Assembly: GCA_030613745.1 (NCBI GenBank)
Contig: JAUWLK010000024.1
Span: forward strand, 1 to 17,206
DNA: 17,206 nt
Direction of reading: 5' to 3'
Source: Flavobacteriaceae bacterium
Lineage (GTDB): Bacteria; Bacteroidota; Bacteroidia; Flavobacteriales; Flavobacteriaceae
The position numbers and the translations under genes were made by a program. This document shows, in pieces, positions 1 to 8,608 of this stretch (within the stretch, counting starts at the first letter, position 1; each line of letters begins with the position of its first letter). The notes beneath the pieces were generated by a model. It had not been told where the DNA came from, ran no database searches, and worked only from the letters and a program-made list of their open reading frames with translations.

Positions 1-15
1 CTTTTGTCTTCCAGT

Positions 16-789
16 TTATTTTTTTATATCTCCTAAAGGAAAATATGCCAACATGTTTTCTTCGAGCCATTCATTAGATTTTACTGGATTCATTTTCCAG
101 CCAGAATTACAGTTTGAAACAATTTCTACTATTGATGTTCCCTTTTTGTCTCTTTGGTTTTCAAATGCTTTTCGGATGGCTTTTTTTGCTTTACGCACAT
201 ATTTGGCTTCATGTACTGCCTGTCTTGTGGCATAAGCTACACCTGGTAGAGTTGCTACCATTTCAGTAATTTTTAATGGATATCCCATTGTTTCTACAAC
301 ACGACCATAAGGTGATGTAGAAGATTTCATTCCTGGTAAAGTTGTTGGTGCCATTTGACCACCAGTCATTCCATAAATACCATTATTGACAAAAATAATA
401 ACAATATTTTCTCCACGATTACAAGCGTGAATTGTTTCGGCAGTTCCTATTGCTGCTAAATCACCATCACCTTGATAAGTAAATACATATTTTTCAGGAA
501 AAACCCGTTTGATACCAGTTGCTACAGCTGGTGCTCTACCATGAGCAGCTTGTTGCATATCAATATTCATAAATTCATAGGCCAAAACTGAACAACCAAC
601 AGGAGCTACACCAATAGTGTCTTGCCAAATACCCATTTCTTCTATAACTTCCATAACCAAACGATGTGCTACTCCATGACCACAGCCTGGGCAATAGCTC
701 AAAGGAGTGTCTACCATTAAACCAGTTTTTTTAAAAACAAGTTTTCCTTTTTTGATTATTTCTTCTGGTGTTATCGTTGCTGTTGTCAT
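16..789 (-). CDS. vorA: 2-oxoacid:ferredoxin oxidoreductase, beta (TPP-binding) subunit, VorA/KorB-like
   Basis: This is the thiamine-diphosphate subunit of a 2-oxoacid:ferredoxin oxidoreductase, which decarboxylates a 2-oxo acid to acyl-CoA and passes two electrons to ferredoxin in the cytoplasm. The 257-residue length is normal for the separate beta subunit. Visible motifs are CPGCGHG at residues 33-39, the TPP/Mg motif GDGD at 107-110, and NNGIYGMTGGQ at 135-145. Four cysteines (33, 36, 66, 227) sit where KorB-type subunits hold their [4Fe-4S] cluster, so the subunit should carry its own cluster. It starts with ATG only 1 base after the alpha-subunit stop, implying translational coupling. 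The substrate (2-oxoisovalerate, 2-oxoglutarate or other) cannot be settled from this subunit alone; the VorB-type alpha partner favours branched-chain 2-oxo acids. A gamma subunit is missing from the window and may lie just beyond base 1. Confidence 0.93.
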   Translation of the reverse strand: MTTATITPEEIIKKGKLVFKKTGLMVDTPLSYCPGCGHGVAHRLVMEVIEEMGIWQDTIGVAPVGCSVLAYEFMNIDMQQAAHGRAPAVATGIKRVFPEKYVFTYQGDGDLAAIGTAETIHACNRGENIVIIFVNNGIYGMTGGQMAPTTLPGMKSSTSPYGRVVETMGYPLKITEMVATLPGVAYATRQAVHEAKYVRKAKKAIRKAFENQRDKKGTSIVEIVSNCNSGWKMNPVKSNEWLEENMLAYFPLGDIKK

Positions 790-790
790 C

Positions 791-1879
791 TTAGTTGTTT
801 GAGATTAATTTTTCTTCTAATGCATTTAATACTTCCGACGGTGTAGCGATCATACCGCCCATTCTACCAAAATGGACTACAGGGACTTGACCATTAACGG
901 CTAATTTAACATCTTCTATCATTTGACCTGCATTCATTTCTACAGATAAAAAACCTTTCACTTTATCAGCATATTTGGCAATAACCTTTTCAGGGAAAGG
1001 CCATAAAGTGATAGGGCGGATTAATCCAATTTTTATTCCCTTATCACGTCCTAATTCAATTACTTTTTGACTAATACGAGCACTGCTTCCAAAGGCTACT
1101 AAAATATAATCAGCATCCTCACATTGAATTTCTTCGTATCGTATTTCATTTTTCTCAATTGATTTGTACTTTTCCTGTAAATGAATATTATGTTTTTCTT
1201 GTCGTTCTGGTTTTAAATCTAAAGAGGTTATTATATTTCTCTCTCTGGTTGTCGGTTTTCCTGTAGTTGCCCAACTGCCATAACGTTTGATTATTTCTTC
1301 ATTAGAAAGACGCTCTTTTTGTTCAGGCAAAGATACTTTTTCCATCATTTGTCCTATAGCACCATCTGATAAGATCATTACAGGATTTCGGTATTTAAAA
1401 GCCAATTCAAATCCTAAATCTACAAAATCAGCCATTTCCTGAACGGTTGAAGGAGCCAATACAATCAAACGATAATCACCATGACCACCACCTTTTACTG
1501 CTTGAAAATAATCAGCCTGACCCGGTTGAATAGTTCCTAAACCAGGTCCGCCACGCATTACATTTGCAATTAAACAAGGTATTTCGGCTCCAGCCATATA
1601 TGAAATTCCTTCAAGTTTTAAACTAATTCCCGGGCTTGAAGATGAAGTCATAGCTTTTTTTCCACAGGCAGCAGCTCCATACACCATATTTATAGCGGCC
1701 AATTCACTTTCGGCTTGTAAGACTTGCATTCCAGTACGATTGTGAGGCTCTTCCCGCATCAAATATTCAATAACTTCTGATTGTGGTGTTATTGGGTAAC
1801 CAAAATAAGCATCAGCTCCTGCTCTTATAGCAGCTTCAGCCATAGCTTCGTTACCTTTCATTAGTTTTATTTCCTCCAT
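791..1879 (-). CDS. vorB: 2-oxoacid:ferredoxin oxidoreductase, alpha subunit, VorB-like
   Basis: This is the alpha (pyrimidine-binding) subunit partnering the beta subunit downstream. Residues 8-32 show the family pattern KGNEA...RAG, ending in YPITPQSEV, in which the YPITP motif lines the active site. A glycine-rich stretch (TSSSSPGISL, then MRGGPGLGTIQPGQ) follows around residues 77-120 and is typical of the PRK07119/VorB group usually annotated as 3-methyl-2-oxobutanoate dehydrogenase subunit VorB. The C-terminal third resembles the transketolase-C-like domain II. The length of 362 residues is normal and no gamma domain is fused. The ATG start at 1879 lies 24 bases after the ferredoxin-subunit stop, and the stop is 1 base before the beta start, so the three genes form one operon. 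Substrate preference for branched-chain 2-oxo acids is inferred from family membership; 2-oxoglutarate is the main alternative. Confidence 0.92.
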   Translation of the reverse strand: MEEIKLMKGNEAMAEAAIRAGADAYFGYPITPQSEVIEYLMREEPHNRTGMQVLQAESELAAINMVYGAAACGKKAMTSSSSPGISLKLEGISYMAGAEIPCLIANVMRGGPGLGTIQPGQADYFQAVKGGGHGDYRLIVLAPSTVQEMADFVDLGFELAFKYRNPVMILSDGAIGQMMEKVSLPEQKERLSNEEIIKRYGSWATTGKPTTRERNIITSLDLKPERQEKHNIHLQEKYKSIEKNEIRYEEIQCEDADYILVAFGSSARISQKVIELGRDKGIKIGLIRPITLWPFPEKVIAKYADKVKGFLSVEMNAGQMIEDVKLAVNGQVPVVHFGRMGGMIATPSEVLNALEEKLISNN

Positions 1880-1903
1880 ATTAATTAGAAAATTTAAGAT
1901 TGA

Positions 1904-2140
1904 TTATAACACCTTTTCAGGTTTGTATTGATATACTGTGATACACATATCTGGACAAACTAAAGCACAAATTTTGCAACCAGTGCAGGCATCATGATTT
2001 ATTGGAAAAGCAGGGTTATAACCTTTTGAATTTACTTGTTCATGAAGTAATAATACATCTGTAGGGCATGCTACTACACAAAGATCACAACCTTTGCAAG
2101 CTTCGGTATCTATTACAACAGCACCTCTTACTTTTGGCAT
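1904..2140 (-). CDS. 2x[4Fe-4S] ferredoxin-type delta subunit of the 2-oxoacid oxidoreductase
   Basis: This small iron-sulfur protein of 78 residues has two classical CxxCxxCxxxCP clusters: Cys15, 18, 21 and 25, and Cys52, 55, 58 and 62. It therefore should hold two [4Fe-4S] clusters and relay electrons from the TPP subunit to external ferredoxin. It has no signal peptide. It is the first gene of the oxidoreductase cluster, 24 bases before the alpha subunit, the position commonly taken by the VorD/KorD subunit. No TAnnTTTG box is visible in the 160 bases upstream, so it may be read through from the E1 gene or use a weaker promoter. A free-standing ferredoxin is less likely given the tight linkage. 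Confidence 0.92.
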   Translation of the reverse strand: MPKVRGAVVIDTEACKGCDLCVVACPTDVLLLHEQVNSKGYNPAFPINHDACTGCKICALVCPDMCITVYQYKPEKVL

Positions 2141-2300
2141 AGAATGAAAGTTTTAAGATTAATAATACTAGTTGCTTTCGCTCTGCGAATTTATAAACAT
2201 TTTTTTTGATAAAAAATGATTAAAATCAGGATATTAATATATAATTGAAAATTAAATATACTTTTAAGGTGCGCTTATTGCTAAATTCATAAAAAAATAC

Positions 2301-4751
2301 TTAAACCAATGATTTGTATTTTTGTGGATTAGCTTCATGCATTACTTGGTATATTGCTTCAAATATGTCTTCTGTACTACGATTAGAAAAGTAATCTCCA
2401 TCTGTACCGTAAGCAGGTCTGTGTTCTTCTGAACATAAGGTAATAGGTTTACTATCTAAATAGTGATAAGCATCTTGGGTAGTTAAAACTTCATTCATAA
2501 TAAAAGCAGAAGCACCTCCTGGAACATCTTCATCAATTACCATAAGACGGTTGGTCTTTTGTACGCTTTTAACAATATCATGAGCAATGTCAAATGGCAT
2601 TATACTTTGTATATCTATAACCTCACAACTTATACCAAAAGGAATTAATTGTAAGGCAGCATCTTCAACCAGTTTTAAGGTAGAACCATAAGAGACGAGT
2701 GTTATATCTGTTCCTTTTAAAATAGTTTCTACAACACCTATGGGTGTTTTAAACTCTCCAAAATTATTGGGTTGTTTTTCTTTAAGTCTGTAGCCATTTA
2801 AGTTTTCAATGATTAAGGCAGGATCATCACTTTCTAACATGGTATTAAAGAATCCTGCAGCTTTAGTCATATTTCGAGGTACCAAAATATAAATTCCTTT
2901 TAAAAAGTTATTGATACCACTCATTGGTGATCCTGAATGCCAGATGCCTTCTAATCTATGTCCGCGAGTTCTAATAATTAACGGAGCTTTTTGACGTCCG
3001 GCACTACGATAATGCAGTGAAGCTAAATCATCACTTAAAGTTTGTAAAGCGTATAATATATAGTCTAAATATTGAATTTCAGCAATAGGTCTTAAACCGC
3101 GCATGGCCATACCAATTCCTTGTCCAATAATTGTGGTTTCACGTATCCCGGTATCACTCACTCGCATTTCACCAAATTTATTTTGCATTCCTTCCAATCC
3201 TTGATTTACATCACCTATATAACCGGTGTCTTCACCAAAAATTAAGGTTTCAGGATATTGTGTAAATAACTTATTAAAGTTGTCGCGTAAAATAGTACGA
3301 GCATCTACTTCAGAAACATCATCGTTATAGGTTGGTTTTACTTCAGCTATTTTTACGGCTGCTTTTTCCGATTGGCTATACAAATGAGAACTATATCTTT
3401 CTTGGTAGATTGCTTTGTAATTTTTAATCCAGATTTGTAAGTTTTTTTTAGCTGTAAATTCTTCATCTACTAGATGCCGTAAAATTTTACGGGCATAAAC
3501 TAAATTAGTTCTGACCTGCACTTCTTCGTCAGAAGAAAATTCTTCAATTAACTTATTAATAAAGGAAGTATTCTTAGAGTTTTTTGCAACTTCATTTAAT
3601 ATAACCAGTAATTCATCACTATCTTTTTTTATTGGCTCTCTAAACGAATTCCATGCGTTGCGTTTGGCTTGTCTGGCTTCTTTTTTAGCTTCTTTTTCAA
3701 TGGATTTAAGTTCAGATTCATCATCTACAAAACGAAATATATTTCCTTCTTCATCTTCAACTTTATAATTCAAAATCCATTCACGCATTTTAGAATTACA
3801 GTCGATGCTTTTTTCGTATTCTAATCGTTCTTTGCTTTTGTAACGTTCATGTGAACCTGATGAAGAATGCCCTATAGGTTGCATTAAATCTGTAACGTGG
3901 ATAATCACAGGTACATGGTTTTCTCGTGCTATTTTACCTGCTTTTTCATAAACATCAATTAGTGCAGAATAATCATAACCCTTTACAGTAAAAATTTCAA
4001 AACCATTTGTTCCTTCTTCTCTTTGGAATCCTTTTAGTACTTCAGAGATATTTTCTTTTGTAGTATGATATTTAGCAGGAACTGAAATACCATATTCATC
4101 ATCCCAAATACTAATGATCATTGGTACTTGAAGTACTCCGGCAGCATTAATAGTTTCCCAAAATAAACCTTCACTAGTACTGGCGTTACCAATGGTACCC
4201 CATGCTACTTCGTTTCCTTTATTTGAAAATTTAGTAAAATTCTCTAAACCTTTTACATGACGATAAATTTTAGAGGCTTGAGCCAGCCCCAGTAAGCGAG
4301 GCATTTGCCCTGCAGTACAAGAAATATCAGCACTGGAATTCTTTTGTCCCATTAGGTTTTTCCATGTGCCATCTGCATTTAAAGAATGGGTAGCAAAATG
4401 ATTATTCATTTGTCTTCCTCCAGACTCAGGAGCTTGTTCAATATCTGTATCACCATAAAGATTAGCAAATAATTGTTGTGCAGTTAAAGCACCTATACTC
4501 ATCATAAAAGTTTGATCACGGTAATATCCTGATCGCCAATCTCCTTTTTTAAAAGCTTTTGCCATTGCCAGTTGAGGGACTTCTTTACCGCCACCAAAAA
4601 TGCCAAATTTTGCTTTTCCGGTAAGTACTTCTCTACGACCAAGTAAACTACATTCTCTACTAATTAATGCTATTTTATAATCATTTAAAACTTCATTTTT
4701 AAACTCTATAAAAGATAATTTTTGCGGAGATTCTGTAGTACTGTTTATCAT
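2301..4751 (-). CDS. Fused alpha/beta E1 component of a (branched-chain) 2-oxoacid dehydrogenase complex
   Basis: This is a single-chain E1 of 816 residues: an E1-alpha-like half (about 1-400), a charged helical linker (about 345-470) and an E1-beta-like half (about 480-816). E1 decarboxylates a 2-oxo acid using TPP and acylates the lipoyl arm of E2, which is not in this window. Evidence for the alpha half is GYYRDQ at 75-80, a TSEGLFWETINAAG stretch near 191-205 and a phosphorylation-loop-like GHSSSGSHERY at 294-304. Evidence for the beta half is FGEDTGYIGD at 505-514 and the C-terminal VIDEDVPGG region. The usual TPP motif GDG...NN reads GNA at 188-190 and DD at 217-218, a departure I recall in other Bacteroidota fused E1 proteins. 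Branched-chain specificity is inferred from the fused architecture and the neighbouring Vor genes. Pyruvate or 2-oxoglutarate are alternatives, although their E1 enzymes usually look different. Confidence 0.88.
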   Translation of the reverse strand: MINSTTESPQKLSFIEFKNEVLNDYKIALISRECSLLGRREVLTGKAKFGIFGGGKEVPQLAMAKAFKKGDWRSGYYRDQTFMMSIGALTAQQLFANLYGDTDIEQAPESGGRQMNNHFATHSLNADGTWKNLMGQKNSSADISCTAGQMPRLLGLAQASKIYRHVKGLENFTKFSNKGNEVAWGTIGNASTSEGLFWETINAAGVLQVPMIISIWDDEYGISVPAKYHTTKENISEVLKGFQREEGTNGFEIFTVKGYDYSALIDVYEKAGKIARENHVPVIIHVTDLMQPIGHSSSGSHERYKSKERLEYEKSIDCNSKMREWILNYKVEDEEGNIFRFVDDESELKSIEKEAKKEARQAKRNAWNSFREPIKKDSDELLVILNEVAKNSKNTSFINKLIEEFSSDEEVQVRTNLVYARKILRHLVDEEFTAKKNLQIWIKNYKAIYQERYSSHLYSQSEKAAVKIAEVKPTYNDDVSEVDARTILRDNFNKLFTQYPETLIFGEDTGYIGDVNQGLEGMQNKFGEMRVSDTGIRETTIIGQGIGMAMRGLRPIAEIQYLDYILYALQTLSDDLASLHYRSAGRQKAPLIIRTRGHRLEGIWHSGSPMSGINNFLKGIYILVPRNMTKAAGFFNTMLESDDPALIIENLNGYRLKEKQPNNFGEFKTPIGVVETILKGTDITLVSYGSTLKLVEDAALQLIPFGISCEVIDIQSIMPFDIAHDIVKSVQKTNRLMVIDEDVPGGASAFIMNEVLTTQDAYHYLDSKPITLCSEEHRPAYGTDGDYFSNRSTEDIFEAIYQVMHEANPQKYKSLV

Positions 4752-4795
4752 GAATTTTGAACCTTTTAGGTTTTGCGAATATACAAAATATATAG

Positions 4796-4803
4796 CAAAA
4801 ATA
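4796..4803 (-). promoter_or_regulatory. Candidate -7 box (TATTTTTG) for the fused E1 gene
   Basis: The minus strand reads TATTTTTG, an exact match to the Bacteroidota -7 consensus TAnnTTTG, about 45 bases upstream of the E1 start at 4751. No clear TTTG -33 element sits at the expected distance. The motif has only six fixed bases and is A+T rich, so chance matches are expected in this genome. The position is what makes it plausible. Confidence 0.35.
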
Positions 4804-4914
4804 TTTTAGATTTAACTGTATGAGAGCTAGTGAGGTATTGAAATGTGTTATTATTCAAAAATGAGAATATGGTAAAATATAAGCATATATTTTATAAAAT
4901 ATCTAATTTGATAT

Positions 4915-7728
4915 TTAGTAAAAGCCGCGTTTTATGAAATTGTATATTCTTTTAGGACTAAAAGTTAAAACAAAACGAATTTTACTGCTGTAATTTGGTA
5001 AATTAGGTTCGAATCCTAAACTTGATTGTATGGGAAAGTATACTTCTAAAATATTGTGAACAAAATTTAATCTTATGCCACTATCATACCTAAAATAAGC
5101 GTTTTCGTTATAGTTTTTAACGAATCCACCATCAACATAAGCTTCAACCCATCGCCAAATACCTATACTTGCATTTGTTGATATCAACCATTGATTTGCA
5201 AATTGGTTTTCAAATATTGATTTAAATCCTCCTTCTGCTATAATTATTTGTTGGCTAAAAATACCAGAGTCTTCTGATCTTCCAATATAACTGTAATCAA
5301 AAAGGTAATCACTTGGTCTGTCAAGAGCAAAACTAAAAAAATCACTTTCTGTATTGTTAAATAAAAATGTTCCAAAAAACATTCTAAAATCAAATTGTCT
5401 ATTTTTATCTGTTAATTTTCTATATCTAATATCAAATGAAAGTTTACTAAAATTATTAGAATATTGAAAATCTGCAAAATATCTTAAATCTTTGATAATG
5501 TCAGGTTTAGAATAGCCATATCTAATGTCAAATACATTGTATTTGTATATTTCTGGGTTTTCAACAACTAGTGGAAGTTCTTTATCAACAACAACATAAC
5601 GAGCAATTAATGATTTTCCTCCTACATCTCTTAAGCTATTTCTATCAAAATCAATTTGAACAAAAGGTGTAAATTTATTAAAAGTCAGATCCTGATCATA
5701 ATGAGATTTACTTCCTATCATACCTGCACGATATCGATATACGGAGGTGGTTTGTGGTAAATATTCATAGAATAATGAAATTGATCCTGTTAAAGTTTTA
5801 CTCTTAAAACCATAAGTTGGAGTTATATTGAATAGCCATTTTTTCTTAAAAAGCGCTTGGTTGTATAAATCTGGTCCAAGAAGTAAACCGTCATAATAAT
5901 TATAGCCAAAGAACAAATTATAAAATATTTGATTGTAATAAGGATCTTCAACATCTTTAAAAAACGTGAATTTTAATGGACGGTTTAATAATTTTGTATC
6001 TAATTTTTTCCAATTATTTCTTAAATTTAATTCGGGATATAAATATTCATAATTTAATGAGAGTCTATCAATATCTTTATTTGGAATTGTTATTATTTTT
6101 AAAGAATCAATATTTTCTATCCATTGTTTAAATATTATAGATTTATTATTAATACCATATAAAGTAACTGGAGCTGTAAAATTGCTAATATTTTTAATAT
6201 AAACTTTTGTTGAATCATTACCTTTTTCGATCTTATTAATTGTATAATCAATTTTTTTGTTTGTTTGTAGATAATCATTAAAAAACCAATTTAAATTTTT
6301 ATTGGTTTTCGATTTGACTATTTTATTAAAATAAACACTTTTAGTTAGTTGTAAAGAACTTATATTATAAAATTCTTGTAAACTATTTTTTATAATGCTA
6401 TCTTTTATAAACTCATCTAAATACCGAATACCCAGTCCAGCTTTATACTTATTTACAATTTTACGATTGAAATTAGATAAGGAATCAGTTTGTGTATTTA
6501 GTGATTGATCTAAATTTTTTCTAGCAGAAAATTGATAAACAAAAGGGTATTTTCCATTAAAATCTAATTTGGCAATATTGTAGCTTTTAATACCCCATAT
6601 ATTTGAAATGCTACCCATAGCTTTAATTTCGGGGTAATACATGCTTACATATTTCATCATTAGAAATATTTGGATTCCGTCAACCAGCCATGAATCTTCA
6701 CGTTTATTTACAATTAAAGTATTTTCAATAAATCTATTTGTTAATGCTTTGAACATTTTTATATCCCATTCAAAAACATCAGTAAAAGGCGTAAGCATTT
6801 TAGGCAGCTGATTAAGCCCGTAAACAGGATTTTTTAAATAAGTTATATTATTAACCAACAGTTTTTTATGAGGGTATTTACCTAAGTAATTTTCAATAAA
6901 ATTTAATTGCCTGTTAAGAACATCTGTTTTAATATTTTCAATTAATTTATTACTCTTTAAATTAGAAATTATTTCAAGTGAATCTGTTTTATAAATGGAA
7001 AAATTATTTATTAATTGAATATTTAATTCAATGTCAACTCTATTACTGCCTTTTAATTGATATAGAACAAAATTATTTAGAATTTCAACCTTACTTTGTA
7101 AGTCAGAATGTAAAGTGTAGCCTAAAGGTATTTTAAAATTTATTTTATAATTAGATGGATTCATATAAAAATCATCCATATCTAAATTACTCATTAATTG
7201 CCATTTATCATTGTAAACTGCCGGAGCTAAATACCAATAGCGTAAATTGTAATTATTAAAAATATATCCATACCTAGTAAATTTATCAATCGGTATTTTT
7301 ACTTTGTATTTTGTAAATATTATTACTGAATCTTTTGGTTTTAATGTTTTGGGTAATCTTATTTCAACAATATCATTGGCTTTATCTAGTTCCTTCCATT
7401 TAACAGATTGATTATTGCATTTGATATTTTGAATTTCAGAATATCCTCGTTTATCAATTTTTGCAAAGTATAAACTTTTATCATAGTTTTCAATTAACCT
7501 TTTTGATAATAAAGTATGCTTGTTTTTATATGCATTTGCCCAATTTTGTAAGTAAATAGTATCAAGATTTACATTCGAATTATTATAATAAATAATTTCT
7601 TGACTAATTTTAATTTGGTTAGTCTCTGTTAATAATTCAGCAGTTATATTTATTTCATTAGTTTGTGAATAGCTAACAAAATAAAATAAGAAAAGAATTA
7701 TAATTAAAATATATTTTGTTAAATTCAA
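4915..7728 (-). CDS. Secreted M1-peptidase-like protein fused to an outer-membrane beta-barrel (probable pseudopeptidase)
   Basis: This 937-residue protein starts with a short signal peptide (NLTKYILIIILFLFYF, then a likely cut after VSYSQ, about residue 22). Residues 25-250 look like the N-terminal beta-sandwich of M1 aminopeptidases, and 260-490 like the helical peptidase region with DSWLVDGIQIFLMMKY (345-360) in place of the usual WLNEG helix. Where HExxHxxxx would be expected it reads KALTNRFIENTL (327-338), so the zinc ligands are absent and peptidase activity is doubtful. From about 580 to the end the chain is rich in alternating aromatic/polar segments such as YNLFFGYNYYDGLLLGPDLY, typical of a D15/Omp85-like barrel. 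The last residues end in Tyr, although not in a classical terminal Phe strand. The only usable start is TTG at 7728: it lies just after an in-frame stop at 7747 and directly precedes the signal sequence. Its exact role is unknown; the surface-exposed half could bind peptides or help assemble envelope proteins. Confidence 0.75.
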   Translation of the reverse strand: MNLTKYILIIILFLFYFVSYSQTNEINITAELLTETNQIKISQEIIYYNNSNVNLDTIYLQNWANAYKNKHTLLSKRLIENYDKSLYFAKIDKRGYSEIQNIKCNNQSVKWKELDKANDIVEIRLPKTLKPKDSVIIFTKYKVKIPIDKFTRYGYIFNNYNLRYWYLAPAVYNDKWQLMSNLDMDDFYMNPSNYKINFKIPLGYTLHSDLQSKVEILNNFVLYQLKGSNRVDIELNIQLINNFSIYKTDSLEIISNLKSNKLIENIKTDVLNRQLNFIENYLGKYPHKKLLVNNITYLKNPVYGLNQLPKMLTPFTDVFEWDIKMFKALTNRFIENTLIVNKREDSWLVDGIQIFLMMKYVSMYYPEIKAMGSISNIWGIKSYNIAKLDFNGKYPFVYQFSARKNLDQSLNTQTDSLSNFNRKIVNKYKAGLGIRYLDEFIKDSIIKNSLQEFYNISSLQLTKSVYFNKIVKSKTNKNLNWFFNDYLQTNKKIDYTINKIEKGNDSTKVYIKNISNFTAPVTLYGINNKSIIFKQWIENIDSLKIITIPNKDIDRLSLNYEYLYPELNLRNNWKKLDTKLLNRPLKFTFFKDVEDPYYNQIFYNLFFGYNYYDGLLLGPDLYNQALFKKKWLFNITPTYGFKSKTLTGSISLFYEYLPQTTSVYRYRAGMIGSKSHYDQDLTFNKFTPFVQIDFDRNSLRDVGGKSLIARYVVVDKELPLVVENPEIYKYNVFDIRYGYSKPDIIKDLRYFADFQYSNNFSKLSFDIRYRKLTDKNRQFDFRMFFGTFLFNNTESDFFSFALDRPSDYLFDYSYIGRSEDSGIFSQQIIIAEGGFKSIFENQFANQWLISTNASIGIWRWVEAYVDGGFVKNYNENAYFRYDSGIRLNFVHNILEVYFPIQSSLGFEPNLPNYSSKIRFVLTFSPKRIYNFIKRGFY

Positions 7729-7844
7729 TTTATAATTTATTAAATTTTAAAGTCCATCAAATATTTGGCCATTTAAATAATTTTTACTTTAAAAAAATCA
7801 ATATTTACAGAAAAATGGCTTTTAATAATACTTCTTGTTCATTT

Positions 7845-8558
7845 CTAGAAATTAGGACTTAAATGATGTTTTTTATAAAAATTATTTATTATTTCTATAA
7901 CTTCATCAGAAGTGTCAACAATAGTGAATAAATCAAGATCTTTTTTACTTACATTTTGATATTTTTCAAGTAAAGTTTTTTTAATCCATTCTAATAAACC
8001 ATTCCAATATTCACTTCCTACCAATATTATAGGGAATTTACCTATTTTTTTGGTTTGGATTAATGTAATTGCTTCAAATAATTCATCTAAAGTTCCAAAA
8101 CCACCAGGCATAGCAACAAAGGCCTGAGCATATTTAACAAACATTACTTTGCGTACAAAAAAGTATGCAAAATCTAAACTTTTATCACTATCAATATAGG
8201 CATTATCATGTTGTTCAAAAGGTAATTCAATATTTAATCCTACTGAAACTCCACCGCCTCTTTTTGCACCTTTGTTTCCAGCTTCCATTATACCTGGACC
8301 ACCTCCCGTAATTACACCATATCCATTTTGGGTAAGTTGAAATGCTATTTTTTCTGCAATTTTGTAATATTTGTTATCAGGTTTTAATCTTGCAGATCCA
8401 AAAACACTAACACAAGGTCCAATTCGACTTAATTTTTCATAACCATCAACAAATTCACTCATGATTTTAAAAATTGCCCATGAATCATTTGTTTTAATTT
8501 CATTCCAGGTTTTTTGTTTTAGTTTTTCACGTATTCTTTTATCTTCGTTTGGAGTCAT
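7845..8558 (-). CDS. LOG/TIGR00730 family Rossmann-fold nucleotide phosphoribohydrolase-like protein
   Basis: The 237-residue cytoplasmic protein carries both signatures of the LOG (lysine decarboxylase-like) family: GGGPGIMEAG at 85-94 and PGGFGTLDE at 151-159, with the substrate-contacting Arg/Lys pair at 136-137. Family members cleave nucleoside 5'-monophosphates into a base and ribose 5-phosphate; plant homologues activate cytokinins, and bacterial ones probably serve nucleotide salvage. About 45 extra N-terminal residues precede the Rossmann fold, which is common in the longer TIGR00730 subgroup. The old annotation 'lysine decarboxylase' should not be used. It lies 50 bases downstream of uvrA on the same strand with no visible promoter of its own, so co-transcription is likely. 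The actual substrate cannot be told from sequence. Confidence 0.92.
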   Translation of the reverse strand: MTPNEDKRIREKLKQKTWNEIKTNDSWAIFKIMSEFVDGYEKLSRIGPCVSVFGSARLKPDNKYYKIAEKIAFQLTQNGYGVITGGGPGIMEAGNKGAKRGGGVSVGLNIELPFEQHDNAYIDSDKSLDFAYFFVRKVMFVKYAQAFVAMPGGFGTLDELFEAITLIQTKKIGKFPIILVGSEYWNGLLEWIKKTLLEKYQNVSKKDLDLFTIVDTSDEVIEIINNFYKKHHLSPNF

Positions 8559-8608
8559 ATTCTATATTCTAATTTGTTTTATGCTTTTTTACTTATTTTT
8601 AAAGCAAT

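Noticed and set aside
2177..2189. TTCGC-TCT-GCGAA hairpin between the E1 and ferredoxin-subunit genes as an E1 terminator
   Set aside because: The stem is 5 bp with a 3-base loop and no T tract follows on the minus strand, so it is not a convincing terminator or attenuator.
7758..7767. CAAATATTTG palindrome upstream of the barrel protein as an operator
   Set aside because: A 10-bp A+T-rich palindrome is expected by chance several times in this window, and no promoter box is next to it.
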